Part shown: positions 40,027 to 50,279 of the stretch, one piece after another
Layout of the letters: every line of letters begins with the position of its first letter
How positions within the stretch are numbered: the first letter of the stretch is position 1
Assembly (NCBI RefSeq): GCF_019207025.1
Contig: NZ_JAEEGC010000037.1
Location: 62,001-126,000 of the forward strand
Direction: 5' to 3'
Length of the DNA: 64,000 nt
Origin: Clostridium thailandense
GTDB lineage: Bacteria > Bacillota > Clostridia > Clostridiales > Clostridiaceae
Program-made: the position numbers and the translations under genes
Notes under the pieces: generated by a model
Seen by the model: only the letters and a program-made list of their open reading frames with translations
Databases searched by the model: none
Told to the model about the DNA's origin: nothing

Positions 40027-40881
40027 TCAGTTCACCTGAGCGCTATAATCCATTTTGTCTTTCGGAACAATTATAAGTATTTCATCAAGTTTATTAAAAT
40101 CCACATATGGTTTGATTATAGCATTTTTCATAACCTTTCCTTTATCTTCCTCAATGTCAATTACATCACCTATCCTAATTCCTTTAGGATATAATCCTCC
40201 TAAACCTGATGTCAAAATTACGTCACCTTTTTTAATATTTGAATCCAATGGAAGATAATATAATTTAGCAAGTAAATTATTATTGCTATCCTTATATCCT
40301 TTAACAATTCCATTATTGTCATTTGTACTTTCAACAGCTCCACTTACTGCTATATTTTCATTTGCTAAGGTTTGAACTATTGCCCAGTTACTTCCTACTG
40401 AAGTTACCTGTCCTACCAATCCTTCATAAGTTACTGCTACCATTCCTTTTCCAATTCCATCCTTACTTCCTCTATTTATAACAAATTGGTCTAACATTCC
40501 ATTAGCACCTTTTTCAACTATATCTCCACCTATATAGTTAAACTCTGCCCTTTGCTCTTTAAAATTAAGAGTTTTTCTTAATCTTTCATTTTCACTTTTC
40601 AAGGATTGGTAATCAATTATTTTATTTTCAAGCTCACTGTTTTTCTTTTTTAGATCTTCGTTTTCTTTTTTTATATTAGAAAAATTAAAAATAGATCCTG
40701 CAAAATTTTTTACACCACTGTTAAATTTAAATATTACGCCCTGTACAGAATTAAAAGTTACACCTACCCCATTCCTCATAAAAGACATATTGTTTCCCTT
40801 TATGCTATGTGAAATTAAAATTAAAAATGTAACTGACAGTACTACTATAGTTACCGCCAGTTTATTCTTTAAAAATTTCAT
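40027..40881 (-). CDS. mreC: Rod shape-determining protein MreC
   Basis: Periplasm-facing scaffold linking MreB to PBP2. One N-terminal helix, coiled coil (NIKKENEDLKKKNSELENKI, about 68-110), then the beta-rich MreC domain (VNRGSKDGIGKGMVAVT; ILTSGLGGLYPKGIRIG). 284 aa. 9 nt after mreB. Confidence 0.95.
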   Translation of the reverse strand: MKFLKNKLAVTIVVLSVTFLILISHSIKGNNMSFMRNGVGVTFNSVQGVIFKFNSGVKNFAGSIFNFSNIKKENEDLKKKNSELENKIIDYQSLKSENERLRKTLNFKEQRAEFNYIGGDIVEKGANGMLDQFVINRGSKDGIGKGMVAVTYEGLVGQVTSVGSNWAIVQTLANENIAVSGAVESTNDNNGIVKGYKDSNNNLLAKLYYLPLDSNIKKGDVILTSGLGGLYPKGIRIGDVIDIEEDKGKVMKNAIIKPYVDFNKLDEILIIVPKDKMDYSAQVN

Positions 40882-40890
40882 TACTATTTT

Positions 40891-42611
<1,721 letters not shown>

Positions 42612-42625
42612 AAATTATGCTCCTT

Positions 42626-43201
42626 TTATGAATTTACCCCCATCTCCACCATCATTTTTGATAGTTTATTTAAAGGAAGCCCTACGACATTATAATAGCA
42701 TCCATGAATTTCTTCAACAAAAGTTCCACCATATCCTTGTATTCCATAGGCTCCTGCTTTATCCTTATATTCCCCTTTTTCTATGTATTTTTTTATTGTA
42801 TCATTAGAAAGTTTGTCAAATTTCACGTCAGTGCATACATAATCTCTTATTATTTTACCTGATAAAGAATTTACTAAAGCTATACCAGAATAAACTTGAT
42901 GACAATTGCCGCTTAAAATCCTTAACATGTTAAAAGCTTCCATTTCATCTTTAGGTTTTCCTAATATTCTATCTTGAAAAGATACAATAGTATCGCAGCC
43001 TATTATAACTGATTCATTCTTTATGTCTTTATACACATCTAATGCCTTTCCTTCTGCAAGTTTCATTACATAAGAACCACAGTTTCCATCAAAAGCTATC
43101 TTACCTTCATCGAATTTACTTACAATTATTTCAAACTCGTTTGTCAATCTTTTTAACAGCTCCTGTCTTCTAGCTGAAGCTGACGCTAAAATAACCTTCA
43201 T
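42626..43201 (-). CDS. maf: Maf-family nucleoside triphosphate pyrophosphatase
   Basis: Removes non-canonical or modified nucleotides. [16 protein letters not shown] with the substrate loop, [16 protein letters not shown] and [13 protein letters not shown] are conserved. The ATG at 43201 is preceded by AGGAAGTG; a start 39 nt upstream would overlap the previous gene. 191 aa. Just before radC. Confidence 0.94.
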   Translation of the reverse strand: MKVILASASARRQELLKRLTNEFEIIVSKFDEGKIAFDGNCGSYVMKLAEGKALDVYKDIKNESVIIGCDTIVSFQDRILGKPKDEMEAFNMLRILSGNCHQVYSGIALVNSLSGKIIRDYVCTDVKFDKLSNDTIKKYIEKGEYKDKAGAYGIQGYGGTFVEEIHGCYYNVVGLPLNKLSKMMVEMGVNS

Positions 43202-43233
43202 CAAATCACTTCCTAAATTAGTTGTATAAATCT

Positions 43234-43494
43234 TTAACATCTTCTGTATAGTATTATAGCCATAATTATACCAATTATAGTCATTATATTGATGTTAAAG
43301 TTTAAACCTAATGTTAACACCATAATTTTTAGATTTAGTACAATAGGCGTTGACATACCTATAGAATAGGAATTCCTCAAAAAGCTTAAAATGCCTAAGC
43401 TACTGCCAAGTATGTCACCTATAAGGCTTCCAAATACTGCCCCAAGAAATATAACAAACCACAAGAAACTTATGCTTTTCTCTGCCCCTCTCAT
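43234..43494 (-). CDS. DUF4321 small membrane protein
   Basis: 86 aa with two or three hydrophobic segments ([20 protein letters not shown] and a C-terminal helix pair). Conserved small protein of clostridia found next to maf and radC; function unknown. The start could also be the ATG at 43500. Confidence 0.8.
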   Translation of the reverse strand: MRGAEKSISFLWFVIFLGAVFGSLIGDILGSSLGILSFLRNSYSIGMSTPIVLNLKIMVLTLGLNFNINIMTIIGIIMAIILYRRC

Positions 43495-43635
43495 AAGCAT
43501 CCCCTACCTTAATAATATATCCTATATAGTTTAACATTTAATAAAATTATAAACAAGTATGTAGCAATATAGTTTAAAAATTTTTTAAAATAATTTACAT
43601 ATTTTATTTTTTATAACATAGTTTTTGGCGCAAGA

Positions 43636-43667
43636 AAATAAACAGTCAGAATTTTGACTGTTTATTT
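43636..43667 (-). terminator. Terminator after the gene at 43674
   Basis: AAATAAACAGTCA pairs perfectly with TGACTGTTTATTT over 13 bp, 6-nt loop, 7 nt past the stop codon. Confidence 0.85.
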
Positions 43668-43673
43668 TTGTTA

Positions 43674-44390
43674 TTATGAGCTCAACTTTTTTAATATACC
43701 ATAAATATATATATAATTTTCTTCCACATTTTCCTTAGTTAATTCTTTAGGCAACTTATTTACATGCTCCTTAATATCATTCAACACTGAAATATTTTTA
43801 CTATTCTTATCAACTTTTTTCAAAGCTGAACACCACTTTTTCAATTCTTCTGTTTGTATCGCTTTAACATTTTTTTCTGCAAGCTTATTTAGTATTTGTA
43901 CGTTTGCATTTATAATTTCTAATATTTCAGCATCACATAAATCCTTATTATTTACTGAAAATAACATCTTTGAATTATCAACTTTTTGTTCTGTAAGAGA
44001 TTTTATAATCCTCTCCCCTTGTTCCTCAGCATATATTCCTAAAAACATCCTTACCTTATCACCATCAGTTACTGCAAAAGGAGTGCCATATTGTGATAAA
44101 AGAGCCTTTTCTGCATCAGCATTTTCTTTACTTTTGTATATACCTCCTTGTACTGCTATAAAATTTGTACTTTGACTATTTGACATGGAATTTGAAGGTT
44201 CACTTTTGTCTTTACTATTTGATATTTGTGTTACATCGGTGGTATTAGCATTTGAAGAAATGGGACTTTTTATGAATAATTTAAAAATAATAGTGCCAAA
44301 AACAAATGCTAATATCAATACTAAAAATATAACAGTAAAAAAGGTTTTGTTATCCTTACCTCTTTTTAAATCATATCGTGTGTATTTCAA
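43674..44390 (-). CDS. Single-pass membrane protein with SPOR-like domain
   Basis: Short cytoplasmic basic N-terminus (KYTRYDLKRGKDNK), one membrane helix (about 19-40), a Ser/Asn/Asp-rich linker, then FIAVQGGIYKSKENADAEKALLSQYGTPFAVTDGDKV and so on, resembling a SPOR peptidoglycan-binding repeat, and a helical C-terminus. TTG start after GAGGGG. 238 aa. Exact function unknown; placed upstream of the shape/division block, so a cell-wall role is plausible. Confidence 0.65.
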   Translation of the reverse strand: MKYTRYDLKRGKDNKTFFTVIFLVLILAFVFGTIIFKLFIKSPISSNANTTDVTQISNSKDKSEPSNSMSNSQSTNFIAVQGGIYKSKENADAEKALLSQYGTPFAVTDGDKVRMFLGIYAEEQGERIIKSLTEQKVDNSKMLFSVNNKDLCDAEILEIINANVQILNKLAEKNVKAIQTEELKKWCSALKKVDKNSKNISVLNDIKEHVNKLPKELTKENVEENYIYIYGILKKLSS

Positions 44391-44493
44391 TTTTTCCCCT
44401 CACCTTCACAATTGTAAATTTAATTTGTAAAAGTTATGTTTTACTATATATTAATATTTACTTGAAGGTTAATTTATTACTATTAATTATATA

Positions 44494-44994
44494 TTACTGT
44501 TTTTTCATAATTAACATGTCCATATATTTATCATTAATACTATAAAAATCTTTTACTACTCTTACGGGTTTGTATCCCATAATTTTCCAAAAGAGCAAAC
44601 TATCCCTATCATTTTTTATTATTCTTGTATAAAAAATGTCTATTCCATACCCTTTCGAAAAATAGTTTAAAAGTTGCTTTATAGTTTCACTATTAATAGT
44701 AGTATTTTTATACTTATCATCAATATAAAAAGACCATATCCATACCTCATTAGGATTTTTGAATTCCATTCGTCCTTTTATAATACCTATTAATTCATTT
44801 TTCTTGTCTATTTTCAGAAAAAATTCACACTCACTTATATAGCTTTCTAAAAACCTTTCCTCCAATTCTTTTAACCCCATGTCATCATCTACAAATTGCT
44901 TCTGCATTGTCATCCATTTTTGTATTTGTAGTAAATTTTCTTTTTTAATACTCGAAATATAAATGTCGTCAAACCTTAGTTCAACCTCTAACAT
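44494..44994 (-). CDS. GNAT-like acetyltransferase domain protein
   Basis: 166 aa. The pattern of FFLKIDKKNELIGIIKGRMEF, then VWIWSFYIDDKYKNTTI and SLLFWKIMGYKPVRVVKDFYS fits a GNAT fold (beta-4, beta-5 and the final strand), but the acetyl-CoA P-loop (Q/RxxGxG/A) is not clear. Substrate unknown. Monocistronic with a GAGGT site. Confidence 0.6.
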   Translation of the reverse strand: MLEVELRFDDIYISSIKKENLLQIQKWMTMQKQFVDDDMGLKELEERFLESYISECEFFLKIDKKNELIGIIKGRMEFKNPNEVWIWSFYIDDKYKNTTINSETIKQLLNYFSKGYGIDIFYTRIIKNDRDSLLFWKIMGYKPVRVVKDFYSINDKYMDMLIMKKQ

Positions 44995-45111
44995 AACCTC
45001 ACCTCTAAAAGCATGTTAACATTTAAATTCTACATTAAATTATAAATTCCTTTTATTTTAAGCAACTCCCTATATTTTTACTTTGAAATATAAAATTTAA
45101 AGTAGATATAA

Positions 45112-45150
45112 AACCACACTTAAGTAGTAAATCATTACTTAAGTGTGGTT
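45112..45150 (-). terminator. Terminator after the ACT-domain gene
   Basis: AACCACACTTAAGTA and TACTTAAGTGTGGTT form a perfect 15-bp stem with a 9-nt loop, followed by U4 on the minus strand. Confidence 0.9.
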
Positions 45151-45166
45151 CTATGCCTAAAATAAT

Positions 45167-45604
45167 TTATTCCACTGCTATTAAATCTACCTTAATTACA
45201 TTTTCTGTAGACTTTAATTCTTCAACAAGTGTATTAATTTCTGTCTCCAACTTTGATGCATCAAATGTTATAGTAACACTTGCAGCATTATTTATTGGAA
45301 TATCTTGGTTAATGGTTAGTATATTTCCTTTATCTAAGGCTATCCTGTCTAATATTTTAGATAAAGTACCTGCTTCATGCGCTAAAATTAGCCCTAGCGT
45401 AACTTTATGCCCAACTATTCCTTCCGATAGAGTAAATACAGAATCTTTATACTTATAGTAAGTACTTCTACTTATTCCTATTAGTTTTACACCTTCAGAT
45501 ATATCTTTTACTTTTCCAGTTCTAATCAATTCTTTAACTTTTACAACCTTTTCAAATACTTCTGGAAGTATCATCGTATCAATTATTAAGTATTTATTAT
45601 TCAT
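45167..45604 (-). CDS. ACT-domain protein, UPF0735 (PheB-like)
   Basis: 145 aa. N-terminal HTH-like region (LIGISRSTYYKYKDSVFTL) followed by an ACT domain from about residue 70 (VTLGLILAHEAGTLSKILDRI). In some Firmicutes this family is linked to threonine/phenylalanine biosynthesis or its control. The ATG at 45604 has GGGAGGG; the frame extends upstream to 45697 without support. Isolated gene here, so partners are unknown. Confidence 0.85.
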   Translation of the reverse strand: MNNKYLIIDTMILPEVFEKVVKVKELIRTGKVKDISEGVKLIGISRSTYYKYKDSVFTLSEGIVGHKVTLGLILAHEAGTLSKILDRIALDKGNILTINQDIPINNAASVTITFDASKLETEINTLVEELKSTENVIKVDLIAVE

Positions 45605-46205
45605 AATTCCCTCCCATAGAATTATTAAAACTAAATAACATATTAAATTATATAAATGTAATACCATAATATTAACACAATTTACTGTAAATCTCAAGTT
45701 TTCAAGCAGCTTAGATAGAAATACTGCATAGTATCATTCACTTTTTCGTATTGAATAATTTTATACTTTCAATAGAAAGAAATTGATTTTACAAAAAAAT
45801 TAGCCTAAAGTAATACTTTATATACCTTAGACCAATTCTAAAACTCTTATTTAATCGAGGAGTTCTAACCACATAATTTATATCAAATTAACAATATATG
45901 TTAAAACATATATTATTATAACACTATTTTCATAAAAAGTTGACTCTTCTAAAAATATTTTTCCTATTTTAACTAAATATTTATATTAATTTAATTTCAT
46001 CAAAATTTTTGAATTTATTTTATCATAATGATAATCGAATTAGTTTCAAAATGATACTAAAATTATTTTTTTCACTTTGAAACTCATTGTATTTAATTTT
46101 TTCTCAAAAAATGATATACTTTAGATACATTAAATATTTTAGCTGATATTGTTAATTTCGTTTATCATTTAATCTTATAATAACTATTTTAAGGAGGAAT
46201 TACTT
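45605..46205. other. Intergenic region upstream of the sigma-54 activator
   Basis: About 600 nt with no credible ORF or RNA. Very AT-rich. A TATACT hexamer at about 46116-46121 could be the -10 of the activator gene, but no good -35 accompanies it and no -24/-12 (sigma-54) promoter was seen. Confidence 0.45.
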
Positions 46206-47612
46206 ATGGATATGATGACAGATTACTTCGATGAAGTTAGTGATATGTGTAGAATTGATATGGACAGCATACTAGAATATGACATATCTGCCTTTATACT
46301 TCAGGCTATTTTTGATTCCGTTTATGAGGGCCTAATTGTTACAGATGAAAATCTTTTGATTAAAAAAGTTAATATTACTGCACTTAAAATACTAGAAGTA
46401 AAAGAAGACACATTGTACGAAACGCACTTAAATTCCATATTTAAAGAAGAAATTTTAAATTCAGTTCTATTAACAGGTGAAAAACAATTTAACGAAGAAT
46501 GTATGTTTGAAATTAATGGAACTAAAATAAGATGCACCACAAACATAATACCGGTGAGATTGCGCGGAAAAAATATAGGCTTAGTTCTATCTATAAGGGA
46601 TACAAAAAACCTTCACAAAATGGTCAATAACGTTGTTGGATATAAGGCTTCCTTTACTTTTGATGATATACTCACAAGAACTGAAAAAATGAAAAGCATA
46701 ATAGAACTTGCTAAAAAAGCATCCAAAACTAACTGTAACATACTTATAGAGGGAAAAAGTGGTACCGGAAAGGAAGTATTTGCTCAATCTATTCATAACT
46801 TTAGTTCCAGACAAAGCGGTCCCTTTGTAGCGGTTAACTGTGCTGCAATTCCTAGAGAACTTGTTGAAAGTGAGCTTTTTGGATATGAAAAAGGTGCCTT
46901 CACTGGAGCATCTAAAGGTGGTTATGCCGGAAAATTTGAACTTGCTGAAGGTGGAACAATATTTTTAGATGAAATTGGCGAACTTCCATTAGATATACAA
47001 TCTAAACTTCTTAGAGTCCTTGATAATCTTAAGATTACTCGCGTAGGTGGAACATATGAAAAATCAATAGATGTTAGAGTAATAGCCGCCACTAACAGGA
47101 CATTAACTGAAGAAATAGAAAATAAAAATTTTAGGGGAGACTTGTATTATAGACTTAATGTGATGAGCCTTCAACTCATTCCTCTTGAAGAACGTAAAGA
47201 AGATATAGAACTTTTTGCTCAATACTTTATAAATAAACTCAACGCTAAAAATCCTTGTAATCCAAAATATATTGATCCATCCTATATAGAAAAACTTAAA
47301 AACTATAGTTTCGCAGGAAACCTTAGGGAATTAAGAAATATTGTTGACAGATCTTATTATTTATGTGAAGAAACTATGATAACTTCTAAACACTTACAGA
47401 CAAAGAGCTCATCACATAAAGCACTTCCTAAGTCTGATTCCACAAAAGAAGTTCTCCCATTAGAAGTTATTGAAGAACAGTGCATAAGAGATGCCCTTCT
47501 ACATTGTAATGGTAATGCAATCCAAGCAGCTAGTCTACTAAAAATAGGGAAAGCCACAATCTACAGAAAGATAGCTAAATTCAATATAGACTTAGATAGC
47601 TTTAGTCAATAG
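46206..47612 (+). CDS. Sigma-54-dependent transcriptional activator with PAS domain
   Basis: Enhancer-binding protein that drives sigma-54 RNA polymerase by ATP hydrolysis. PAS-like sensor at about residues 25-140 ([20 protein letters not shown]), AAA+ domain at about 150-385 with Walker A GKSGTGKE, sigma-54 contact GAFTGA, and Walker [11 protein letters not shown]; Fis-type HTH at the C-terminus ([20 protein letters not shown]). 468 aa. Strong AAGGAGG. Faces the formate dehydrogenase genes across a hairpin; whether it controls them is unknown because no -24/-12 promoter was found upstream of fdhF. Confidence 0.92.
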   Translation: MDMMTDYFDEVSDMCRIDMDSILEYDISAFILQAIFDSVYEGLIVTDENLLIKKVNITALKILEVKEDTLYETHLNSIFKEEILNSVLLTGEKQFNEECMFEINGTKIRCTTNIIPVRLRGKNIGLVLSIRDTKNLHKMVNNVVGYKASFTFDDILTRTEKMKSIIELAKKASKTNCNILIEGKSGTGKEVFAQSIHNFSSRQSGPFVAVNCAAIPRELVESELFGYEKGAFTGASKGGYAGKFELAEGGTIFLDEIGELPLDIQSKLLRVLDNLKITRVGGTYEKSIDVRVIAATNRTLTEEIENKNFRGDLYYRLNVMSLQLIPLEERKEDIELFAQYFINKLNAKNPCNPKYIDPSYIEKLKNYSFAGNLRELRNIVDRSYYLCEETMITSKHLQTKSSSHKALPKSDSTKEVLPLEVIEEQCIRDALLHCNGNAIQAASLLKIGKATIYRKIAKFNIDLDSFSQ

Positions 47613-47620
47613 GCGCTTCC

Positions 47621-47747
47621 AATTAGCAGTTATAGATAACTAAGGCCAACACTTAACTTATAAAATATATTTGTATATTCAAAACATTACTAATAATTCC
47701 TATAGTATAAGTTAAGTGCTTGCTACATTCATCTATAACTGCTAATT
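47621..47747. repeat. 127-nt inverted repeat (hairpin element B)
   Basis: Perfect 17-bp outer stem (AATTAGCAGTTATAGAT at 47621-47637 and its complement at 47731-47747) and perfect 13-bp inner stem (CACTTAACTTATA at 47650-47662, complement at 47706-47718). It fills the gap between two convergent genes and its end covers the stop codon of the ferredoxin-like gene. Related to the element at 22440-22609. Confidence 0.85.
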
Positions 47748-48201
47748 ACAATTTACAAACATACTTCTTAGTATTTTTCGCACTATATTTCCTCTTGCAC
47801 TTTTTACATATGAATTTATCTGGAATTATTCCAGCTCTATTATATACGTATCTAATATATTCTTCTGCAGCATAGTATTCTCCACATTCTTCACATCTTG
47901 CTAATTTAAATTTTTTGTTCCATATTTCTCTTTCTCCAGCATTATCTATATTTTTAATTATATTTTTAGGACATACATCCACACACATCATACAACCTAT
48001 GCATTGTCGCGATGGATCATTTACTATATCTGCTTTATTAAAAACACCTATATTTTTCATTATTATTGCACCTATACTCATTTCCTCACAAATTTTTACG
48101 CAAAGCTTACATGAACCACAAAACTTTTCTTTCCTGAGTTTATGGCTGCCTAATATCACTGATTTGCTTTTAAGAATCTTGGATAACTTTTTAAATTTCA
48201 T
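47746..48201 (-). CDS. 4Fe-4S ferredoxin-like protein with C-terminal zinc-ribbon-like cysteines
   Basis: Two ferredoxin-type clusters, CGSCKLCVKIC (about residues 29-39) and CIGCMMCVDVC (about 72-82), then two CxxC pairs in CEECGEYYAAEEYI and FICKKCKRKY, which look like a small metal-binding ribbon. 151 aa. Likely an electron carrier for the formate dehydrogenase encoded by the same gene group (HycB/FdhB-like), an inference from position. Confidence 0.78.
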   Translation of the reverse strand: MKFKKLSKILKSKSVILGSHKLRKEKFCGSCKLCVKICEEMSIGAIIMKNIGVFNKADIVNDPSRQCIGCMMCVDVCPKNIIKNIDNAGEREIWNKKFKLARCEECGEYYAAEEYIRYVYNRAGIIPDKFICKKCKRKYSAKNTKKYVCKL

Positions 48202-48256
48202 TCTACTCCCCCCATTAATCTTAATTTTGACATCTACCTATTTGTTGATAATTTAT

Positions 48257-48284
48257 ATAGGCAGAACATTTTTGCTCTGCCTAT
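48257..48284 (-). terminator. Hairpin between mobB and the ferredoxin-like gene
   Basis: ATAGGCAGA and TCTGCCTAT form a perfect 9-bp stem with a 10-nt loop. Only a weak U-tract follows, so it may attenuate instead of stopping transcription. Confidence 0.6.
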
Positions 48285-48343
48285 TTCTAAAAGTTAATTC
48301 ATAATGGAAATCTTTTATCAAAAGTTATCTTTTCCTCAAAATA

Positions 48344-48913
48344 TCATTTTCTATGTATATCCGTGCTTGAAAAACTATTGCTTTTTATTAAGTTATCTTC
48401 TATAAAATCTGCTATAGAAACTACATCATTCAAATTTAAAACAGGAATATCTACGGCTAGCTTTTCGTCACTAGCTACAGCTTTAAAATTAAAAGCACTA
48501 AAATCAGGCCTTCTACAAAGCAAATTATTGTCTATATCTTTTCTGTGAACTTCTATCTTAGGATAAACATTATTTTTAAATCCCTCAATTAACACTATGT
48601 CTAAATTTCCAAAGATATCAACAATTTCTTCTATAGTCTTTTTCTCTTTTAATACTTGAATCATTGCTAATTTTTCAGCAGAAGCAATAATTACATTATC
48701 AGCTCCAGCTTTACTAAACTTATAGCTGTCCTTTCCCTCTTTATCTATTTCAAATTTTTTTACATCATATTTTAATATCCCTACAGTATAATTTCTGCTT
48801 TTAAAAATCTTAATTAATGCTTCAATCAAAGTTGTCTTTCCCATACCAGATTTAGTTGCAATTACAGAAATGATAGTTGTTTTTTGTTTTCTATCTAAAT
48901 ATAAATTTTCCAT
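48344..48913 (-). CDS. mobB: MobB-type molybdopterin-guanine dinucleotide biosynthesis protein
   Basis: GTP-binding adaptor in molybdenum cofactor maturation. Walker A motif ATKSGMGKTTLIEAL, KKFEIDKEGKDSYKFSKAGADNV and ILIEGFK-type VLIEGFKNNVYPKIEVHR match MobB. 189 aa. Starts inside the end of moeA (23-nt overlap), showing coupling. Confidence 0.92.
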   Translation of the reverse strand: MENLYLDRKQKTTIISVIATKSGMGKTTLIEALIKIFKSRNYTVGILKYDVKKFEIDKEGKDSYKFSKAGADNVIIASAEKLAMIQVLKEKKTIEEIVDIFGNLDIVLIEGFKNNVYPKIEVHRKDIDNNLLCRRPDFSAFNFKAVASDEKLAVDIPVLNLNDVVSIADFIEDNLIKSNSFSSTDIHRK

Positions 48914-50102
48914 TTAAAACATCTCCAACTTTAACATTCCCACATTCCTCAGGTATAATAACAATTCCATTAGCTCGGCTCATAGTCATTAAATGATTAG
49001 AGCATTGAGACCCTACTTTATAAGCATAATATTTTCCATTATCCACTTTAATTTCAACATAAACATACTTTCTTCTTCCTATTTTGGCTTCAAAGTCCTC
49101 TGCCAATATAACAGGAAATTCTTCCATATCCTCCTCTTGCTTACCCATAATTTTTCTAATTGCAGGTTTAACAAATCCTTCAAAAACTGTTATTATTGAT
49201 GATGGATTACCTGGTAAAGCAAAAAACAATTTTTCTTTATAAGTGGCAAAAGTTATCGGTTTTCCAGGTTTAATTGCTACTGAAGTAAACTTTACATCTG
49301 CGCCTATTTCCTTTAACACATCATCTACAAAATCATAGTCTCCAACAGATGCTCCTCCTGAAGTAATTACTATATCTGCATTTTCTAAGGCATACTTAAC
49401 TTTTTCTTTTAGATTATCTTTGTCGTCAGAAACCACTCCTAAGGATAAAGCCTCTGCACCTGAATTTTTAATTAGAGCCTTTAACGAATATTCATTACTA
49501 TTCCTAATTTTCCCCTTTTCAAGTTCACTATCTATGTCAACCAATTCATCTCCAGTAATAATTAAAGCAACTGTAGGGCTTTTATAGACTTTTATAGAAC
49601 TATATCCTAGAGATGCTAGTAATCCTATTTCTACTGGTCTAATGTTACTTCCTTTAGTTAGTGCTAACTCACCAACTTTAATTTCTTCCCCAAGCTTAAT
49701 AACATTATTACCTTTATCTACTTCTTCAGATATAATTAATATATTGCCTTCTACTTTTACCTTTTCAATTTCTATAACAGCATCTGCTCCTTTAGGTAAC
49801 GGTGCTCCAGTCATAATTTTAAAAGCTTGGCCAACCTCCAACTCATCTTCACAATAATATCCTGCTCTTATTATTCCTCTAATTTCAAGCTTCACACTCT
49901 TTTCTGTACCACAGCCTCTTGTATATTCACTTTTGATAGCATATCCATCCATTGCAGACTTATCAAAAGGAGGTAGATTGTCTTGAGAATATATATTCTC
50001 TGCTAAAACTTTATTAAGGCAAGACAATATATCCTTTTTTTCTAAATCAGCTTCCTTTGTATTTTCATAAATTATATTTAGTGCATTATCTACGTCAACC
50101 AT
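48891..50102 (-). CDS. moeA: Molybdopterin molybdenumtransferase MoeA
   Basis: Inserts molybdate (or tungstate) into adenylylated molybdopterin. LPPFDKSAMDGYAIKSE, MTGAPLPKGADAVI, ITSGGASVGDYDFVDDVL and FALPGNPSSIITVFE are all family signatures. 403 aa. Downstream of fdhF, whose cofactor it matures, after a hairpin. Confidence 0.95.
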   Translation of the reverse strand: MVDVDNALNIIYENTKEADLEKKDILSCLNKVLAENIYSQDNLPPFDKSAMDGYAIKSEYTRGCGTEKSVKLEIRGIIRAGYYCEDELEVGQAFKIMTGAPLPKGADAVIEIEKVKVEGNILIISEEVDKGNNVIKLGEEIKVGELALTKGSNIRPVEIGLLASLGYSSIKVYKSPTVALIITGDELVDIDSELEKGKIRNSNEYSLKALIKNSGAEALSLGVVSDDKDNLKEKVKYALENADIVITSGGASVGDYDFVDDVLKEIGADVKFTSVAIKPGKPITFATYKEKLFFALPGNPSSIITVFEGFVKPAIRKIMGKQEEDMEEFPVILAEDFEAKIGRRKYVYVEIKVDNGKYYAYKVGSQCSNHLMTMSRANGIVIIPEECGNVKVGDVLNGKFIFR

Positions 50103-50154
50103 TTTTATTTCCTTTCTTATTTCCTATACATTATATTTTTAGATTGTTTTATAA

Positions 50155-50205
50155 GCAAGACTTGAACCCGCCAAATTTTTCACTTACAGCTGATTCAAGT
50201 TTTGC
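50155..50205 (-). promoter_or_regulatory. Intercistronic hairpin between fdhF and moeA
   Basis: GCAAGACTTGAACC pairs with GATTCAAGTTTTGC over 14 positions with one mismatch on the minus-strand transcript, 23-nt loop. No U-tract, so probably mRNA processing or partial termination that lowers moeA relative to fdhF. Confidence 0.5.
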
Positions 50206-50279
50206 CTAACTTTATATACCAATCTTAATGAATCTCTACAAATAGCTAATAATACAGAATTAATATTGATTGTAAATTA

